40,600 nucleotides of DNA from positions 1 through 40,600 of the forward strand of contig NZ_VTZN01000031.1 of the NCBI RefSeq assembly GCF_008370645.1, written 5' to 3'. Source of the stretch: Mycobacterium simiae. Its GTDB lineage: Bacteria; Actinomycetota; Actinomycetes; Mycobacteriales; Mycobacteriaceae. Both the position numbers and the translations under genes were made by a program. This document shows, one piece after another, positions 32,598-40,600 of the stretch (its first letter is position 1; each line of letters starts with the position of its first letter). Below the pieces are notes generated by a model, which was not told where the DNA came from, made no database searches, and worked only from the letters and a program-made list of their open reading frames with translations.

Positions 32598-33362
32598 TCA
32601 CTTCGCCGAGATTCGTACGCCGATGGCGGTCATGACCACGTTGATCACGAAGAGGCAAATAAATGCGTAGACGACGGTTTCGTTGACCGCATTCCCGACA
32701 CCCTTGGGCCCGCCCTTGACGGTCAGCCCGCGATAGCAGCCGACCAGCCCGGCCATCACCCCGAACAGCAGCGCCTTGACTTCGGCCAGCACCAACTCGC
32801 GCAACCCGGTGAGCACGGTCAGCCCGTTGATGAACGCACCGGGGTTGACGCCCTGTAGGAAAACGGAAAACACGTAGCCACCGGACAGGCCGATGGCGCA
32901 CACCAAACCGTTGAGTAGCAACGCCACCAGCGTGGACGCCAATACCCTGGGCACGACCAGGCGCTGGATCGGGTCGATGCCCAGCACCCGCATCGCGTCG
33001 ATCTCCTCGCGGATGGTGCGGGCACCCAAATCGGCGCAGATTGCCGTGGCGCCAGCACCGGCCACCACCAGCACCGTCACCACCGGACCCAGCTGGGTGA
33101 TGGTGCCGAATGCCGTTCCGGCGCCAGACAGGTCGGCGGCGCCGATCTCACGCAGCAGGATGTTAAGGGTGAACGCCACCAACACCGTGAACGGAATGGA
33201 GACCAGCAGCGTCGGGACCAGCGAAACGCGAGCAACCATCCAGGTTTGATCCAAGAACTCGCGAAACTGAAACGGCCGCCGGAACATAGCGCGCGCGGTA
33301 TCCATCGACATCTCGAAGAAGCCACCAACGGCCCGGGCCGGAACCGCAAGCTGTTGGATCAA
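32598..33362 (-). CDS. yrbE4A: YrbE4A, MlaE-type permease of the Mce4 importer
   Basis: The 254-residue MlaE-family permease is the first gene of the mce4 operon. The coupling loop reads TIREEIDAMRVLGIDPIQRL, with the conserved EExDA motif, and about five transmembrane segments follow family spacing. It pairs with YrbE4B. The length equals Rv3501c. The upstream 234 bp to hsd4A contain a good -35/-10 pair and a KstR-like core, so the mce4 operon probably has its own sterol-responsive promoter here, apart from readthrough from hsd4A. Confidence 0.95.
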   Translation of the reverse strand: MIQQLAVPARAVGGFFEMSMDTARAMFRRPFQFREFLDQTWMVARVSLVPTLLVSIPFTVLVAFTLNILLREIGAADLSGAGTAFGTITQLGPVVTVLVVAGAGATAICADLGARTIREEIDAMRVLGIDPIQRLVVPRVLASTLVALLLNGLVCAIGLSGGYVFSVFLQGVNPGAFINGLTVLTGLRELVLAEVKALLFGVMAGLVGCYRGLTVKGGPKGVGNAVNETVVYAFICLFVINVVMTAIGVRISAK

Positions 33363-33449
33363 CTTGGTTCCCCCGTCTGCTAGGCGGCGAAGCCGGTGTG
33401 TCCCCCGGGCCCGCCCCGGGTCCGCACCCGACTGCTTGTGAGCCGGCTC

Positions 33450-33480
33450 ATACTAACTCAGAACAACTTAGCCGTGTCAA
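33450..33480 (-). promoter_or_regulatory. Candidate promoter of the mce4 operon
   Basis: On the minus strand, consensus TTGACA (33475-33480) is followed after 19 bp by TAGTAT (33450-33455), about 90 bp before the yrbE4A ATG. The spacer is 1-2 bp longer than ideal. The whole stretch 33448-33520 is locally AT-richer than the flanking genes. Confidence 0.45.
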
Positions 33481-33500
33481 TCAACGACATTTCTGTGGCG

Positions 33501-33508
33501 AACACGTT
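33501..33508. promoter_or_regulatory. Weak KstR-like operator core upstream of yrbE4A
   Basis: AACGTGTT on the minus strand (AACACGTT on plus) is the same core as the perfect KstR box at 34881. The flanking T and A of TNNAACNNGTTNNA are missing, giving 12 of 14 positions. It lies about 20 bp upstream of the candidate mce4 -35, a plausible but unproven regulatory position. Confidence 0.35.
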
Positions 33509-33596
33509 AATTTGGCTGGTTAGGCCCTGTATCGCGCAGCCGTTCTGACACAGGTTCTACCCGCTGACGGCGCTCGTTGGCGCCGCCCAGATACTC

Positions 33597-34502
33597 CTAT
33601 GAGCTCATCAAGCCGGTGGCCGAAAAGTTGTGATCTGGGTCCCGGCCAGCAAAGTAGTCCCGCAAGGTGGCACTCAATTGAGCGGGCTCCCACACCAAGC
33701 CGTGAGCGCTGAAGCGATGCTCCACGGTCGGCGCCGCCACCAGAGTCACCTGCGGGCCGTACACGATGAACAGCTGACCGTTGACGTCCGCGGCTGCCGG
33801 TGACGCCAAAAACTGCACCAGGGCGACCACGTGCTCCGGCGACAACGGGTCGATTCCACCGTCTTCTGGATCGGGCGCGGCACCGAAAACGTCGGCGGTC
33901 ATCGCGGTCCGAGCACGCGGACAGATGGCGTTGGCGCACACGCCGTAACGTCCCAGTGCTCGCGACGCGGACAAGGTGAGCGCGGTGATGCCCGCCTTGG
34001 CGGCGCCGTAGTTGGCCTGCCCCACCGGGCCCACCAGCCCCGCCTCCGACGAGGTATTGATGAGCCGGCCGTATACCGAGCCATCCATGGCTTCTTTGGC
34101 CTTGGCGCGCCAGTACGTCGCCGCGTTGCGGGTGAGCAGGAAGTGCCCGCGCAGATGCACTGCGATGACCTGATCCCAGTCGTCGTCGGTCATGTTGAAC
34201 AGCATCCGGTCGCGGGTGATGCCGGCGTTGTTGACGACGACGTCTAGCCCGCCCAGCCGGTCGGCGGTTGCGACGACCTCGTCGGCGGTTGCGCGCTGGC
34301 TGATATCGCCGGCCACCGCGACCGCCTTCACGCCCATCGCGCTGATTTCGTCGAGGACGTCAGAGTTATCCAAAGCGGTGCCGATGTCGTTGACAACGAC
34401 GGTGGCGCCGAGCCTGGCCAGGCCTATCGCCTCAGCACGCCCCAACCCCGCGGCTGCCCCGGTTACCGCCGCGACCTTGCCGGACAGATCGGTCGCATCC
34501 AT
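33597..34502 (-). CDS. hsd4A: Hsd4A-type 17-beta-hydroxysteroid/3-hydroxyacyl-CoA dehydrogenase
   Basis: From the ATG at 34502 (MDATDLSGKVAAVTG) the product is a 301-residue SDR: TGAAAGLG at 14-21, VVNDIG with D39 (favours NAD), NNAG at 91-94, and catalytic S152-Y165-K169 (NTSSEAG, YGAAKAG). It resembles the dehydrogenase part of peroxisomal multifunctional enzyme 2 and corresponds to Rv3502c, implicated in cholesterol side-chain beta-oxidation (3-hydroxyacyl-CoA to 3-ketoacyl-CoA). The open frame reaches a TTG at 34538, but that lies within a -10-like CATAAT (34538-34543), so the ATG is preferred. It lies between fdxD and the mce4 operon, all on the minus strand. Confidence 0.88.
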   Translation of the reverse strand: MDATDLSGKVAAVTGAAAGLGRAEAIGLARLGATVVVNDIGTALDNSDVLDEISAMGVKAVAVAGDISQRATADEVVATADRLGGLDVVVNNAGITRDRMLFNMTDDDWDQVIAVHLRGHFLLTRNAATYWRAKAKEAMDGSVYGRLINTSSEAGLVGPVGQANYGAAKAGITALTLSASRALGRYGVCANAICPRARTAMTADVFGAAPDPEDGGIDPLSPEHVVALVQFLASPAAADVNGQLFIVYGPQVTLVAAPTVEHRFSAHGLVWEPAQLSATLRDYFAGRDPDHNFSATGLMSS

Positions 34503-34581
34503 GCTGTCACCCGCTAGCGGGCCATCAAGCCTAGTCAATTATGAATACCTCTAGTTCCGCTTGCTCAGCTACGCGGTTGCC

Positions 34582-34773
34582 TTAGTCCTCACGCATGAGG
34601 GCGGCTCGTGGGCATTCGGCGATGGCCTGCTCGGCCAGCTCCTCTTGACCGGCCGGTATGGGGTCAAGCTTCACCACGGCATATTCCTCGTCGTCCAGGT
34701 CGAAGATATCGGGGGCAATTCCGACGCACACCGCGTTACCTTCACACCGGTCACGGTCCACCTTCACTCGCAC
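34582..34773 (-). CDS. fdxD: FdxD, small [3Fe-4S] ferredoxin
   Basis: From the GTG at 34773 the product has 63 residues. Cysteines C10, C16 and C54 (RCEGNAVC and ECPRAAL) give the three-cysteine pattern of mycobacterial [3Fe-4S] ferredoxins, with N13 at the variable position where a fourth ligand would be. Such ferredoxins feed electrons to cytochromes P450 and other oxygenases; this one (Rv3503c) is co-regulated with cholesterol genes. GGAGG sits 6 nt before the GTG, and the size equals the remembered 63-residue H37Rv protein, so the longer frame to 34836 is rejected. It is divergent from fadE26 with the KstR box between. Confidence 0.9.
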   Translation of the reverse strand: MRVKVDRDRCEGNAVCVGIAPDIFDLDDEEYAVVKLDPIPAGQEELAEQAIAECPRAALMRED

Positions 34774-34880
34774 GGCACCCTCCTCGAACATGTCCAGTAC
34801 CCGGTCCAGCAGTCGACCACTGCCTGGCACCACCATAAGGCGGTAACGCGACTGACGAAACGGTCGCTGGATTCCCAGAC

Positions 34881-34894
34881 TAGAACGTGTTACA
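34881..34894. promoter_or_regulatory. KstR operator between fdxD and fadE26
   Basis: TAGAACGTGTTACA fits the KstR consensus TNNAACNNGTTNNA at every fixed position. KstR is the TetR-family repressor of the mycobacterial cholesterol regulon, released by a cholesterol-derived CoA thioester. The site lies about 108 bp from the fdxD GTG and 100 bp from the fadE26 ATG, so it can control both directions. Confidence 0.85.
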
Positions 34895-34993
34895 ACCGGG
34901 AGAACGAATTGGGTAGCCGTTCGCGTCTGTTACCGGGGCTGACGGATGGCACGTCGCGGCTAGCGACTCGAATATGGACCGAAGGCGGCAGAG

Positions 34994-36175
34994 ATGCGCA
35001 TTAGTTACACCCCAGAGCAGGAAGAGCTGCGCCGTGAGCTGCGGTCATACTTCACCACTTTGATGACGCCGGAGCGGCGTGAGGCGCTCAGCGCGGTCCA
35101 GGGCGAATACGGCGTCGGGGACGCCTATCGGGAGACGGTCGCCCAGATGGGCAAGGACGGCTGGCTGACCCTGAGCTGGCCTAAAGAGTACGGCGGCCAG
35201 GACCGCTCGCCGATGGACTCGCTGATCTTCACCGACGAAGCCGCCATCGCGGGTGCCCCGGTGCCGTTTCTGACCATCAACAGCGTGGCGCCCACCATCA
35301 TGACCTACGGCACCGATGAGCAAAAGCAATTTTTTCTGCCCAAAATCGCGGCCGGCGACCTGCACTTCTCGATCGGCTACTCCGAACCTGGCGCCGGCAC
35401 CGACTTGGCCAACCTGCGCACCACCGCCGTCCGCGACGGCGACGACTACGTCATCAACGGCCAGAAGATGTGGACCAGCCTGATCCAGTACGCGGACTAT
35501 GTCTGGCTGGCGGTGCGCACCAATAGCGAGGCCAAGAAGCACCGCGGGATCTCAGTGCTGATCGTGCCGACGACCGCCGACGGCTTTTCCTGGACACCGG
35601 TGCACACCATGGCCGGCCCCGACACCAGCGCGACCTACTACACCGACGTGCGGGTGCCGGTGACCAACCGGGTCGGCGCGGAGAACGGCGGCTGGAAGCT
35701 GGTGACCAACCAGCTCAACCACGAGCGGGTCGCACTGGTGTCGTCGGCGCCGATCTTCGTGGCCCTGCGCGAGGTTCGGGAGTGGGCGCAAAACACCAAG
35801 GACGCCGCCGGCGCCCGGCTCATCGACGCCGAGTGGGTGCAGCTCAACCTGGCCCGGGTGCACGCCAAAGCCGAGGTGCTCAAGCTGATCAACTGGGAGC
35901 TCGCCTCATCGCACGACGACGCCCCCTCGCCGGCAGATGCGTCGGCCGCCAAGGTTTTTGGGACCGAGCTGGCCACCGAGGCCTACCGGCTGCTGATGGA
36001 AGTACTGGGTACCGCGGCGACGCTGCGTCAGGACTCACCTGGCGCTTTGCTGCGCGGCCGGGTGGAGCGGATGCACCGGGCCTGCCTGATCCTGACGTTC
36101 GGCGGCGGGACCAACGAAGTCCAACGCGACATCATCGGCATGGTCGCGCTGGGTCTGCCCCGAGCCAACCGCTGA
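34994..36175 (+). CDS. fadE26: FadE26 (ChsE4), acyl-CoA dehydrogenase subunit for the cholesterol side chain
   Basis: The 393-residue acyl-CoA dehydrogenase has the FAD-binding signatures YSEPGAGTDLANL (129-141) and GGGTNEVQRDIIG near the C-terminus, and the catalytic base E244 in QLNHERVALV. In M. tuberculosis FadE26 and FadE27 form an alpha2-beta2 enzyme (ChsE4-ChsE5) that dehydrogenates the C26 acyl-CoA of the cholesterol side chain. The ATG at 34994 has AAGGCGGCAGAG upstream. fadE27 follows by 22 bp. Expression should be induced by sterols through the upstream KstR box. The closest remembered match is Rv3504 (400 aa). Confidence 0.93.
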   Translation: MRISYTPEQEELRRELRSYFTTLMTPERREALSAVQGEYGVGDAYRETVAQMGKDGWLTLSWPKEYGGQDRSPMDSLIFTDEAAIAGAPVPFLTINSVAPTIMTYGTDEQKQFFLPKIAAGDLHFSIGYSEPGAGTDLANLRTTAVRDGDDYVINGQKMWTSLIQYADYVWLAVRTNSEAKKHRGISVLIVPTTADGFSWTPVHTMAGPDTSATYYTDVRVPVTNRVGAENGGWKLVTNQLNHERVALVSSAPIFVALREVREWAQNTKDAAGARLIDAEWVQLNLARVHAKAEVLKLINWELASSHDDAPSPADASAAKVFGTELATEAYRLLMEVLGTAATLRQDSPGALLRGRVERMHRACLILTFGGGTNEVQRDIIGMVALGLPRANR

Positions 36176-36197
36176 CCTAACTGACGAAGGGCTACTG

Positions 36198-37295
36198 ATG
36201 GATTTCTCGACAACCGAGGCGGCCACCGACCTGGGCGGTCTGGTGGACACCATCGTTGACGCGGTATGCACGCCGGAGCACCAGCGCGAGCTGGACAAGC
36301 TGGATCAACGTTTCGACCGGGCGCTATGGGGCAAGCTCGTCGAGGCCGACATCTTGACCAGCGCCGCTGCGTCATCGGTGGGCGGCGACGGGTTCGGGGT
36401 GCTCGAACAGGTGGCCATCCTGGTGGCGCTGGGTCGCCAGCTGGCCGCCGTGCCGTATCTGGAGTCGGTGGTGCTAGGGGCCGGCGCGCTGGCCCGGTTT
36501 GGTCCCGAGGAACTGCAGCAAGGCTGGGGTGTGCCGGCAGTGAGCGGCCAGAAAATCCTGACCGTCGCGCTTGACGGTGAGATGGGCGAGGGTCCGGTGC
36601 GGGCCACCCCGGCCGACGACGGCGTCCACCTCACCGGTACCCGCACCCAGGTGAGCTATGGGCCAGTCGCTGACGCTTTCCTGGTTCCCGCCGAAACCGA
36701 TTCCGGCGCAGCCGTTTTCCTGGTCGCCGCCGATGACCCCGGGGTTAGCATGACAGCTCTGCATACCACGAGCCTGGGCAGTGTCGGCCATCTAACCCTG
36801 GACGGTGTTGCGGTGGCTGCCTCGCGCCGAGTTGGCAGCGGCGGGGCCATCGCCTGGCTGCGCACGACATACACCCTGGGCCGCAGCGCATTTCAACTCG
36901 GAGTGCTCGAGCGCGGATTGCAGATGACGGCCGAATACGCCCGCACCCGCGAGCAATTCGACCGACCGATCGGCAGCTTTCAAGCTGTCGGCCAGCGGCT
37001 GGCTGATAGCTACATCGACGTCAAGGGGCTACGGCTGACGCTCACCCAGGCAGCTTGGCGGGTCGCCGAAGATCTTCCCGCCGAGATCGACGTCGCGTCC
37101 GCGGCATTCTGGGCCGCCGACGCCGGACATCGGGTGGCCCACACGATCGTGCACATCCATGGCGGCGTGGGCGTGGACACCGACCATCCGGTGCACCGGT
37201 ATTTCTTGGCGGCCAAAGCAACCGAGTTCGCTCTGGGCGGCGCCACCGGGCAATTACGCCAGATCGGCCGCGAGCTCGCGGAGACCCCCGCCTAG
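36198..37295 (+). CDS. fadE27: FadE27 (ChsE5), partner acyl-CoA dehydrogenase subunit
   Basis: The 365-residue protein has the acyl-CoA dehydrogenase fold but shows the degenerate features of the beta subunit: no Glu at the NHER position (the equivalent helix reads RTTYTLGRSAFQLG) and a shortened N-terminal half. ARTREQFDRPIGSFQAVGQRLAD and HIHGGVGVDTDHPVHRYF are conserved and help build the shared FAD site with FadE26. Such heteromeric enzymes have a single active centre per pair, here supplied by FadE26. GACGAAGGG precedes the ATG at 36198. fadD17 starts 2 bp after its stop. It corresponds to Rv3505 (373 aa). Confidence 0.92.
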   Translation: MDFSTTEAATDLGGLVDTIVDAVCTPEHQRELDKLDQRFDRALWGKLVEADILTSAAASSVGGDGFGVLEQVAILVALGRQLAAVPYLESVVLGAGALARFGPEELQQGWGVPAVSGQKILTVALDGEMGEGPVRATPADDGVHLTGTRTQVSYGPVADAFLVPAETDSGAAVFLVAADDPGVSMTALHTTSLGSVGHLTLDGVAVAASRRVGSGGAIAWLRTTYTLGRSAFQLGVLERGLQMTAEYARTREQFDRPIGSFQAVGQRLADSYIDVKGLRLTLTQAAWRVAEDLPAEIDVASAAFWAADAGHRVAHTIVHIHGGVGVDTDHPVHRYFLAAKATEFALGGATGQLRQIGRELAETPA

Positions 37296-37297
37296 CC

Positions 37298-38800
37298 GTG
37301 GTTGATCCCACCGTCACCCAGCTGCTGGTTCCGCTGGCTGACATCGCTGACCGGGGGGTCTATTTCGAGGACTCCTTCACCAGTTGGAGCGACCACATCC
37401 AGCAGGGTGCCTCGGTCGCTGCCGCGTTACGCGCGCGTCTGGACCCGGCCCGTCCACCGCACGTGGGTGTGCTGCTGCAGAACACGCCCGCCTTTTCAGC
37501 GATTCTGGTCGCGGCTGGGATGTCGGGCATTGTTCCGGTAGGCCTTAACCCGGTGCGGCGCGGTGCCGCACTGGCCCGCGACATCGGGCACGCCGATTGT
37601 CAGGTTGTGTTGGCTGACTCGGCATCGGCTGCGGTGCTCGATGGTATTGAGCACGTGAACATCGAATCCGCCGCATGGTCTGAAGAGGTTGCCGCACAAC
37701 ATAACGCGGAACTGAGATTTCAATCAGCCTTGCCGACAGACCTTTTCATGTTGATTTACACCTCGGGTACCAGCGGTGAGCCCAAAGCGGTGATGTGCAG
37801 CCACAGCAAGGTCGCGGTCGCCGGGATGGCGATGAGTCAGCGCTTCGGTCTGGGACGCGACGACGTCTGCTATGTGTCGATGCCGTTGGTCCATTCCAAC
37901 GCGGTCTTGGTCGGATGGGCGGTGGCAGCGGCCTGCCAGGGTTCAATGGCGTTGCGGCGCAAGTTTTCTGCCTCTCAGTTCTTGGCCGACATTCGCCGAT
38001 ACGGCGCGACTTACGCCAACTATGTCGGCAAGCCCTTGTCGTATGTGCTTGCTACACCAGAGCAACCCGACGACGCGGATAACCCGCTGCGGGCCGTGTA
38101 CGGTAACGAGGGGGTCCCCGGTGATGTGGTGCGTTTCGGCGGGCGGTTCGGGTGTGTCGTGGTGGACGGGTTCGGCTCGACCGAAGGTGGGGTGGCGATC
38201 AGCCGTACACGCGACACCCCGGCGGAGGCGCTGGGCCCGTTGCCGGAGGGTATCGCCATCGTCGACCCCGAGACCGGTGCGCAGTGTCCGCCCGGCGTGG
38301 TCGGCGAGCTGGTCAACTCCGCCGGGCCCGGGCGCTTCGAGGGCTATTACAACGACGACGCCGCCGCAGCCGAGCGGATGGCAGGCGGCGTTTACCACAG
38401 CGGCGACCTGGCCTATCGCGACGAGGCAGGCTATGCCTATTTTGCTGGCCGGTTGGGCGATTGGATGCGGGTAGACGGTGAGAATCTCGGCACGGCACCT
38501 ATCGAACGGGTGCTGCTGCGCTATCCCGGCGCCGCCGAGGTCGCGGTCTACCCAATACCCGATCCGGTGGTGGGCGATCAGGTGATGGCCGCGGTCGTGA
38601 TGACACCGGGCACCGACTTCGATCCCGCCACGTTCCGGGCATTTCTGGCCGAGCAACCCGACCTTGGCCCCAAGCAGTGGCCGTCGTACATCCGGGTGAG
38701 CGCGGCGCTGCCCCGCACCATGACCTATAAGGTGCTCAAGCGAGAGCTTTCCGCCCAAGCGTTGGACTGCGGCGATCCCGTGTGGTCGATTCGGCGGTAA
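37298..38800 (+). CDS. fadD17: FadD17, acyl-CoA synthetase of the cholesterol gene cluster
   Basis: From the GTG at 37298 (VDPTVTQLLVPLADI) the product has 500 residues. AMP-forming synthetase motifs: P-loop IYTSGTSGEPKAVMCSH, GFGSTEGG, YHSGDLAYRDEAGY, and a C-terminal lysine (TYKVLKREL). It activates a steroid side-chain or fatty acid with ATP and CoA; in M. tuberculosis FadD17 (Rv3506) acts on cholesterol-derived side-chain acids. The P-loop has A where most synthetases have G after PK. Remembered Rv3506 has 502 residues and an almost identical C-terminal half. The frame runs to 37055 inside fadE27, so the GTG 2 bp after the fadE27 stop is the better start. It is the last gene of the fadE26-fadE27-fadD17 operon. 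Confidence 0.92.
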   Translation: MVDPTVTQLLVPLADIADRGVYFEDSFTSWSDHIQQGASVAAALRARLDPARPPHVGVLLQNTPAFSAILVAAGMSGIVPVGLNPVRRGAALARDIGHADCQVVLADSASAAVLDGIEHVNIESAAWSEEVAAQHNAELRFQSALPTDLFMLIYTSGTSGEPKAVMCSHSKVAVAGMAMSQRFGLGRDDVCYVSMPLVHSNAVLVGWAVAAACQGSMALRRKFSASQFLADIRRYGATYANYVGKPLSYVLATPEQPDDADNPLRAVYGNEGVPGDVVRFGGRFGCVVVDGFGSTEGGVAISRTRDTPAEALGPLPEGIAIVDPETGAQCPPGVVGELVNSAGPGRFEGYYNDDAAAAERMAGGVYHSGDLAYRDEAGYAYFAGRLGDWMRVDGENLGTAPIERVLLRYPGAAEVAVYPIPDPVVGDQVMAAVVMTPGTDFDPATFRAFLAEQPDLGPKQWPSYIRVSAALPRTMTYKVLKRELSAQALDCGDPVWSIRR

Positions 38801-38929
38801 CGGCTTGGAGAACTGGTCTCCGGGTTGCGCGGGTACTTCGCCGGAATCATCAGCTGAAGTGCCGCAATCGAGCTACGATCCGCGTCTAGCAGTTAACCAG
38901 GTCGCCTTCTAGCCAGTGCGAGGTGCCGG

Positions 38930-40600
38930 ATGTTGTATCTCCTTGCTGCCCCAGAGTCGATGACCGCGCTCGCTGCGGACCTGGCTAGTATCGGCTCGTC
39001 GATCACGGCGGCCAACGCGGCAGCGGCGGGCGCGACGACAGCGGTGGCAACCGCCGGCTCCGACGAGGTGTCGACGGCCGTCGCCGCATTGTTCTCCCGG
39101 CACGCCGTGGCCTACCAGACCCTGGCCCGCCGGGTCTCGGCCTTTCATAGCCAGTTCGCGCAAACTCTTAACGAGGGCGCCTGGTCGTATGCCGCCGCCG
39201 AGGCGGTCAACGCATCCCCGCTGCAATTGGCCATCAACGCGGTGAGCGCGCCGGCCCAAACTGTGCTGTCCCGCCCGCTCATCGGCAACGGCGCCAATGC
39301 GACCACACCCGGCGGCAACGGCGCCGACGGCGGGTGGCTCTTCGGCAACGGCGGCAACGGCGCCCCAGGCGCCGCGGGACAGGCCGGTGGCAACGGCGGG
39401 TCGGCCGGACTGTGGGGTAGCGGGGGCGCCGGGGGCGCCGGCGGTGCGGGCGGCGCCAAAGGCGGCAACGGCGGCAACGGCGGGCTGCTGTTGGGCGGCG
39501 GCGGCACGGGCGGCATCGGCGGCGTGGGCGCCGCCGGCGGTGGAACGGGCGGCACCGGCGGCAACGGCGGCAACGGTGCCTGGCTGATCGGCGGCGGGGG
39601 CGGCGGCGGGCCTGGTGGCATGGGCGGTTCCAGCGGCGGCACCGGCGGGCACGGCGGCGACGGCGGGAACAGCGCGTGGCTGATCGGCGCCGGCGGAGCC
39701 GGCGGCAAGGGTGGAGTCGGGGCCGCCGGTACGGGTGGCGGGGGCGCCGCCGGAGCAGGCGGAACCGGCGGTAACGGTGGTTCCGGCGGATTGTTCATGA
39801 ACGGCGGCGACGGCGGCGCAGGTGGCCAAGGCGGCGACGGTGCCCCCGGGGCGGCCGCGGCCGGCCCCGGCGACGCCGGCGGCAGTGGCGGTCTAGGCGG
39901 CAGCGGCGGCGCCGGGGGCCGTGGAGGCGGTGGGCCGGTGCTGTTCGGCCACGGCGGGGCGGGCGGCCTCGGAGGCCAGGGCGGAACCGGTGGCAGCGGA
40001 GGTGCCGGTGGCAACGGCACCACCATGATCGCCGCAGGTACCGGTGGCACCGGTGGAACTGGCGGCGCCGCCGGTGCCGGCGGGGCGGCTGGCGCTCCCG
40101 GGCTTCTCACCACTGCCGGCCTGGCCGGCGGCTTCGGCGCCGGGGGCACCGGCGGCACCGGAGGCACCGGCGGCAACGGCGCTGCCGGCGGCAACGGCGC
40201 GAATCCCGGTGACAACGGTATTGCCGGCTTTGCGGGCGGCCAAGGCGGCCAAGGCGGAACCGGAGGAGCCGCCATCGCGGGCGGCGTTGCCGGTAAAGGC
40301 GGCCAAGGTGGACCTGGCGGCACCGGCGGCACCGGCGGCAACGGCGCCATCGGCGTCGCCGGCGGCGGAGCTGGTGGCGAGGGCGGCAACGGCGGCAACG
40401 GCGGCGCGCCTGGCAGCGGCGGCGCCGCAGGTTTCGGCAATGGCGGCCAGGCGGGTAGCACCGGCATCGGCGGCACCGGCGGCACCGGCGGCAACGGCGG
40501 CAACGGCACCGCCGGAGGCAACGGCGCCGACGGCGGCACCGCCACCAACGGTGACCCCGGCGTCGCGGGTGGCGCCGGCGGAAAAGGCGGGGCCGGCGGC
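38930..40600 (+). CDS. PE_PGRS family protein, 5' part (runs off the right edge)
   Basis: The ATG at 38930 has GAGG about 7 nt upstream and the frame is open to the window end (557 codons, no stop). Residues 1-95 are a PE domain, helical and Ala-rich, starting [19 protein letters not shown], where most begin MSFV. It contains the secretion signal WSYAAAEA (YxxxE) for ESX export. A linker, [16 protein letters not shown], resembles the GRPLIG(D/N)G motif, then the PGRS domain of GGX/GGN triplets extends past the edge. By position after fadD17 it corresponds to the PE_PGRS53 (Rv3507) locus. The C-terminus and true length are unknown. Confidence 0.9.
   Translation, partial: MLYLLAAPESMTALAADLASIGSSITAANAAAAGATTAVATAGSDEVSTAVAALFSRHAVAYQTLARRVSAFHSQFAQTLNEGAWSYAAAEAVNASPLQLAINAVSAPAQTVLSRPLIGNGANATTPGGNGADGGWLFGNGGNGAPGAAGQAGGNGGSAGLWGSGGAGGAGGAGGAKGGNGGNGGLLLGGGGTGGIGGVGAAGGGTGGTGGNGGNGAWLIGGGGGGGPGGMGGSSGGTGGHGGDGGNSAWLIGAGGAGGKGGVGAAGTGGGGAAGAGGTGGNGGSGGLFMNGGDGGAGGQGGDGAPGAAAAGPGDAGGSGGLGGSGGAGGRGGGGPVLFGHGGAGGLGGQGGTGGSGGAGGNGTTMIAAGTGGTGGTGGAAGAGGAAGAPGLLTTAGLAGGFGAGGTGGTGGTGGNGAAGGNGANPGDNGIAGFAGGQGGQGGTGGAAIAGGVAGKGGQGGPGGTGGTGGNGAIGVAGGGAGGEGGNGGNGGAPGSGGAAGFGNGGQAGSTGIGGTGGTGGNGGNGTAGGNGADGGTATNGDPGVAGGAGGKGGAGG
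39291..40600 (+). repeat. PGRS glycine-triplet coding repeat
   Basis: From about 39291 the sequence is a dense, imperfect array of GGCGGCAAC/GGCGGCACC-type triplets coding Gly-Gly-Asn, Gly-Gly-Ala and Gly-Gly-Thr, broken by non-Gly islands such as [16 protein letters not shown] and GAWLIGGGG. The unit is not fixed in length, as in PE_PGRS proteins generally. Local GC is very high and repeats make slippage and recombination with other PGRS genes likely. Confidence 0.9.

Noticed and set aside
37055..37297. N-terminal extension of fadD17 through fadE27
   Set aside because: It is a different-frame reading of fadE27 with an Arg/Gly-rich composition; the GTG at 37298 gives the expected 500 residues.
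39145..40548. 467-residue minus-strand ORF rich in Pro-Pro-Leu/Val
   Set aside because: It is the antisense reading of the PGRS glycine repeats; GGC triplets always read as proline/alanine on the other strand, and no start signal or known fold supports it.
39291..40600. CRISPR-like or tandem-repeat array
   Set aside because: The repeat units vary in length, have no spacers of constant size and stay in the PE_PGRS reading frame.
1..40600. Insertion sequences, tRNA genes or prophage ends
   Set aside because: I saw no transposase motifs, no tRNA-like cloverleaf, and no attachment-site duplications on reading through; a tool-based search could still find small ones.

Overview
The window is from a high-GC actinobacterium and reads as a slow-growing Mycobacterium related to, but clearly distinct from, the M. 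tuberculosis complex. Reasons seen here: a complete mce4 cluster, a PE_PGRS gene, a cpsA gene with its membrane-protein neighbours, frequent GTG/TTG starts, TANNNT -10 elements only 6-8 nt before several start codons (leaderless-type promoters), and proteins such as OtsA, Mce4B, FadD17 and PadR that match remembered M. tuberculosis H37Rv sequences closely but not identically. No species is named because no search could be run.

Layout. 1-2200: end of a helix-turn-helix gene, a small secreted protein, a frameshifted remnant, an alpha/beta hydrolase and a small unknown gene. 2303-9303: a large patatin-type membrane protein (Rv3479-like), a GAP/Sap-family membrane protein (Rv3481c-like), a Bcr/CflA-type MFS exporter, a tiny Cys-containing membrane protein and a coupled pair of membrane proteins (Rv3482c/Rv3483c-like). 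9543-14218: cpsA, then a stretch with decay: a collapsed SDR, a 3-hydroxyisobutyrate-dehydrogenase-type gene broken by one in-frame TGA, an intact SDR and a crotonase lacking both usual catalytic glutamates. 14437-16091: a 54-aa protein and otsA (trehalose synthesis).

16088-19450 is a probable metal-homeostasis locus: a FetAB-type ABC exporter, divergent from a Tat-exported multicopper oxidase, followed by a PadR regulator. The FetAB/oxidase intergenic region and the padR leader carry the same inverted-repeat element (ATCG-N5-CGATATCGG), which is the strongest candidate for an undescribed regulatory circuit here. 19521-22973 holds a secreted protein (Rv3491-like) and a second compact unit, tetR - membrane thioredoxin-fold protein - haloalkane dehalogenase - UsfY-like protein, with a TetR-type palindrome in front of tetR and a CRP-type palindrome in front of the UsfY-like gene.

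23004-38800 is the conserved cholesterol block. The mce4 operon (yrbE4A, yrbE4B, mce4A-D, lprN, mce4F and two Mce-associated proteins) encodes sterol import; hsd4A, fdxD, fadE26, fadE27 and fadD17 encode early cholesterol side-chain steps. A perfect KstR-type operator lies between fdxD and fadE26, and a weaker one upstream of yrbE4A. The window ends inside a PE_PGRS gene whose glycine-rich repeats run past the edge.

Compared with the H37Rv gene order as I remember it, the backbone from Rv3479 to Rv3507 is recognisable. However, the MFS gene, the dehydrogenase/crotonase group, fetAB-multicopper oxidase and the tetR-dehalogenase unit are extra; kgtP, the PE/PPE pair, the Rv3480c wax synthase and lipF are absent; and padR sits beside the multicopper oxidase instead of upstream of otsA.
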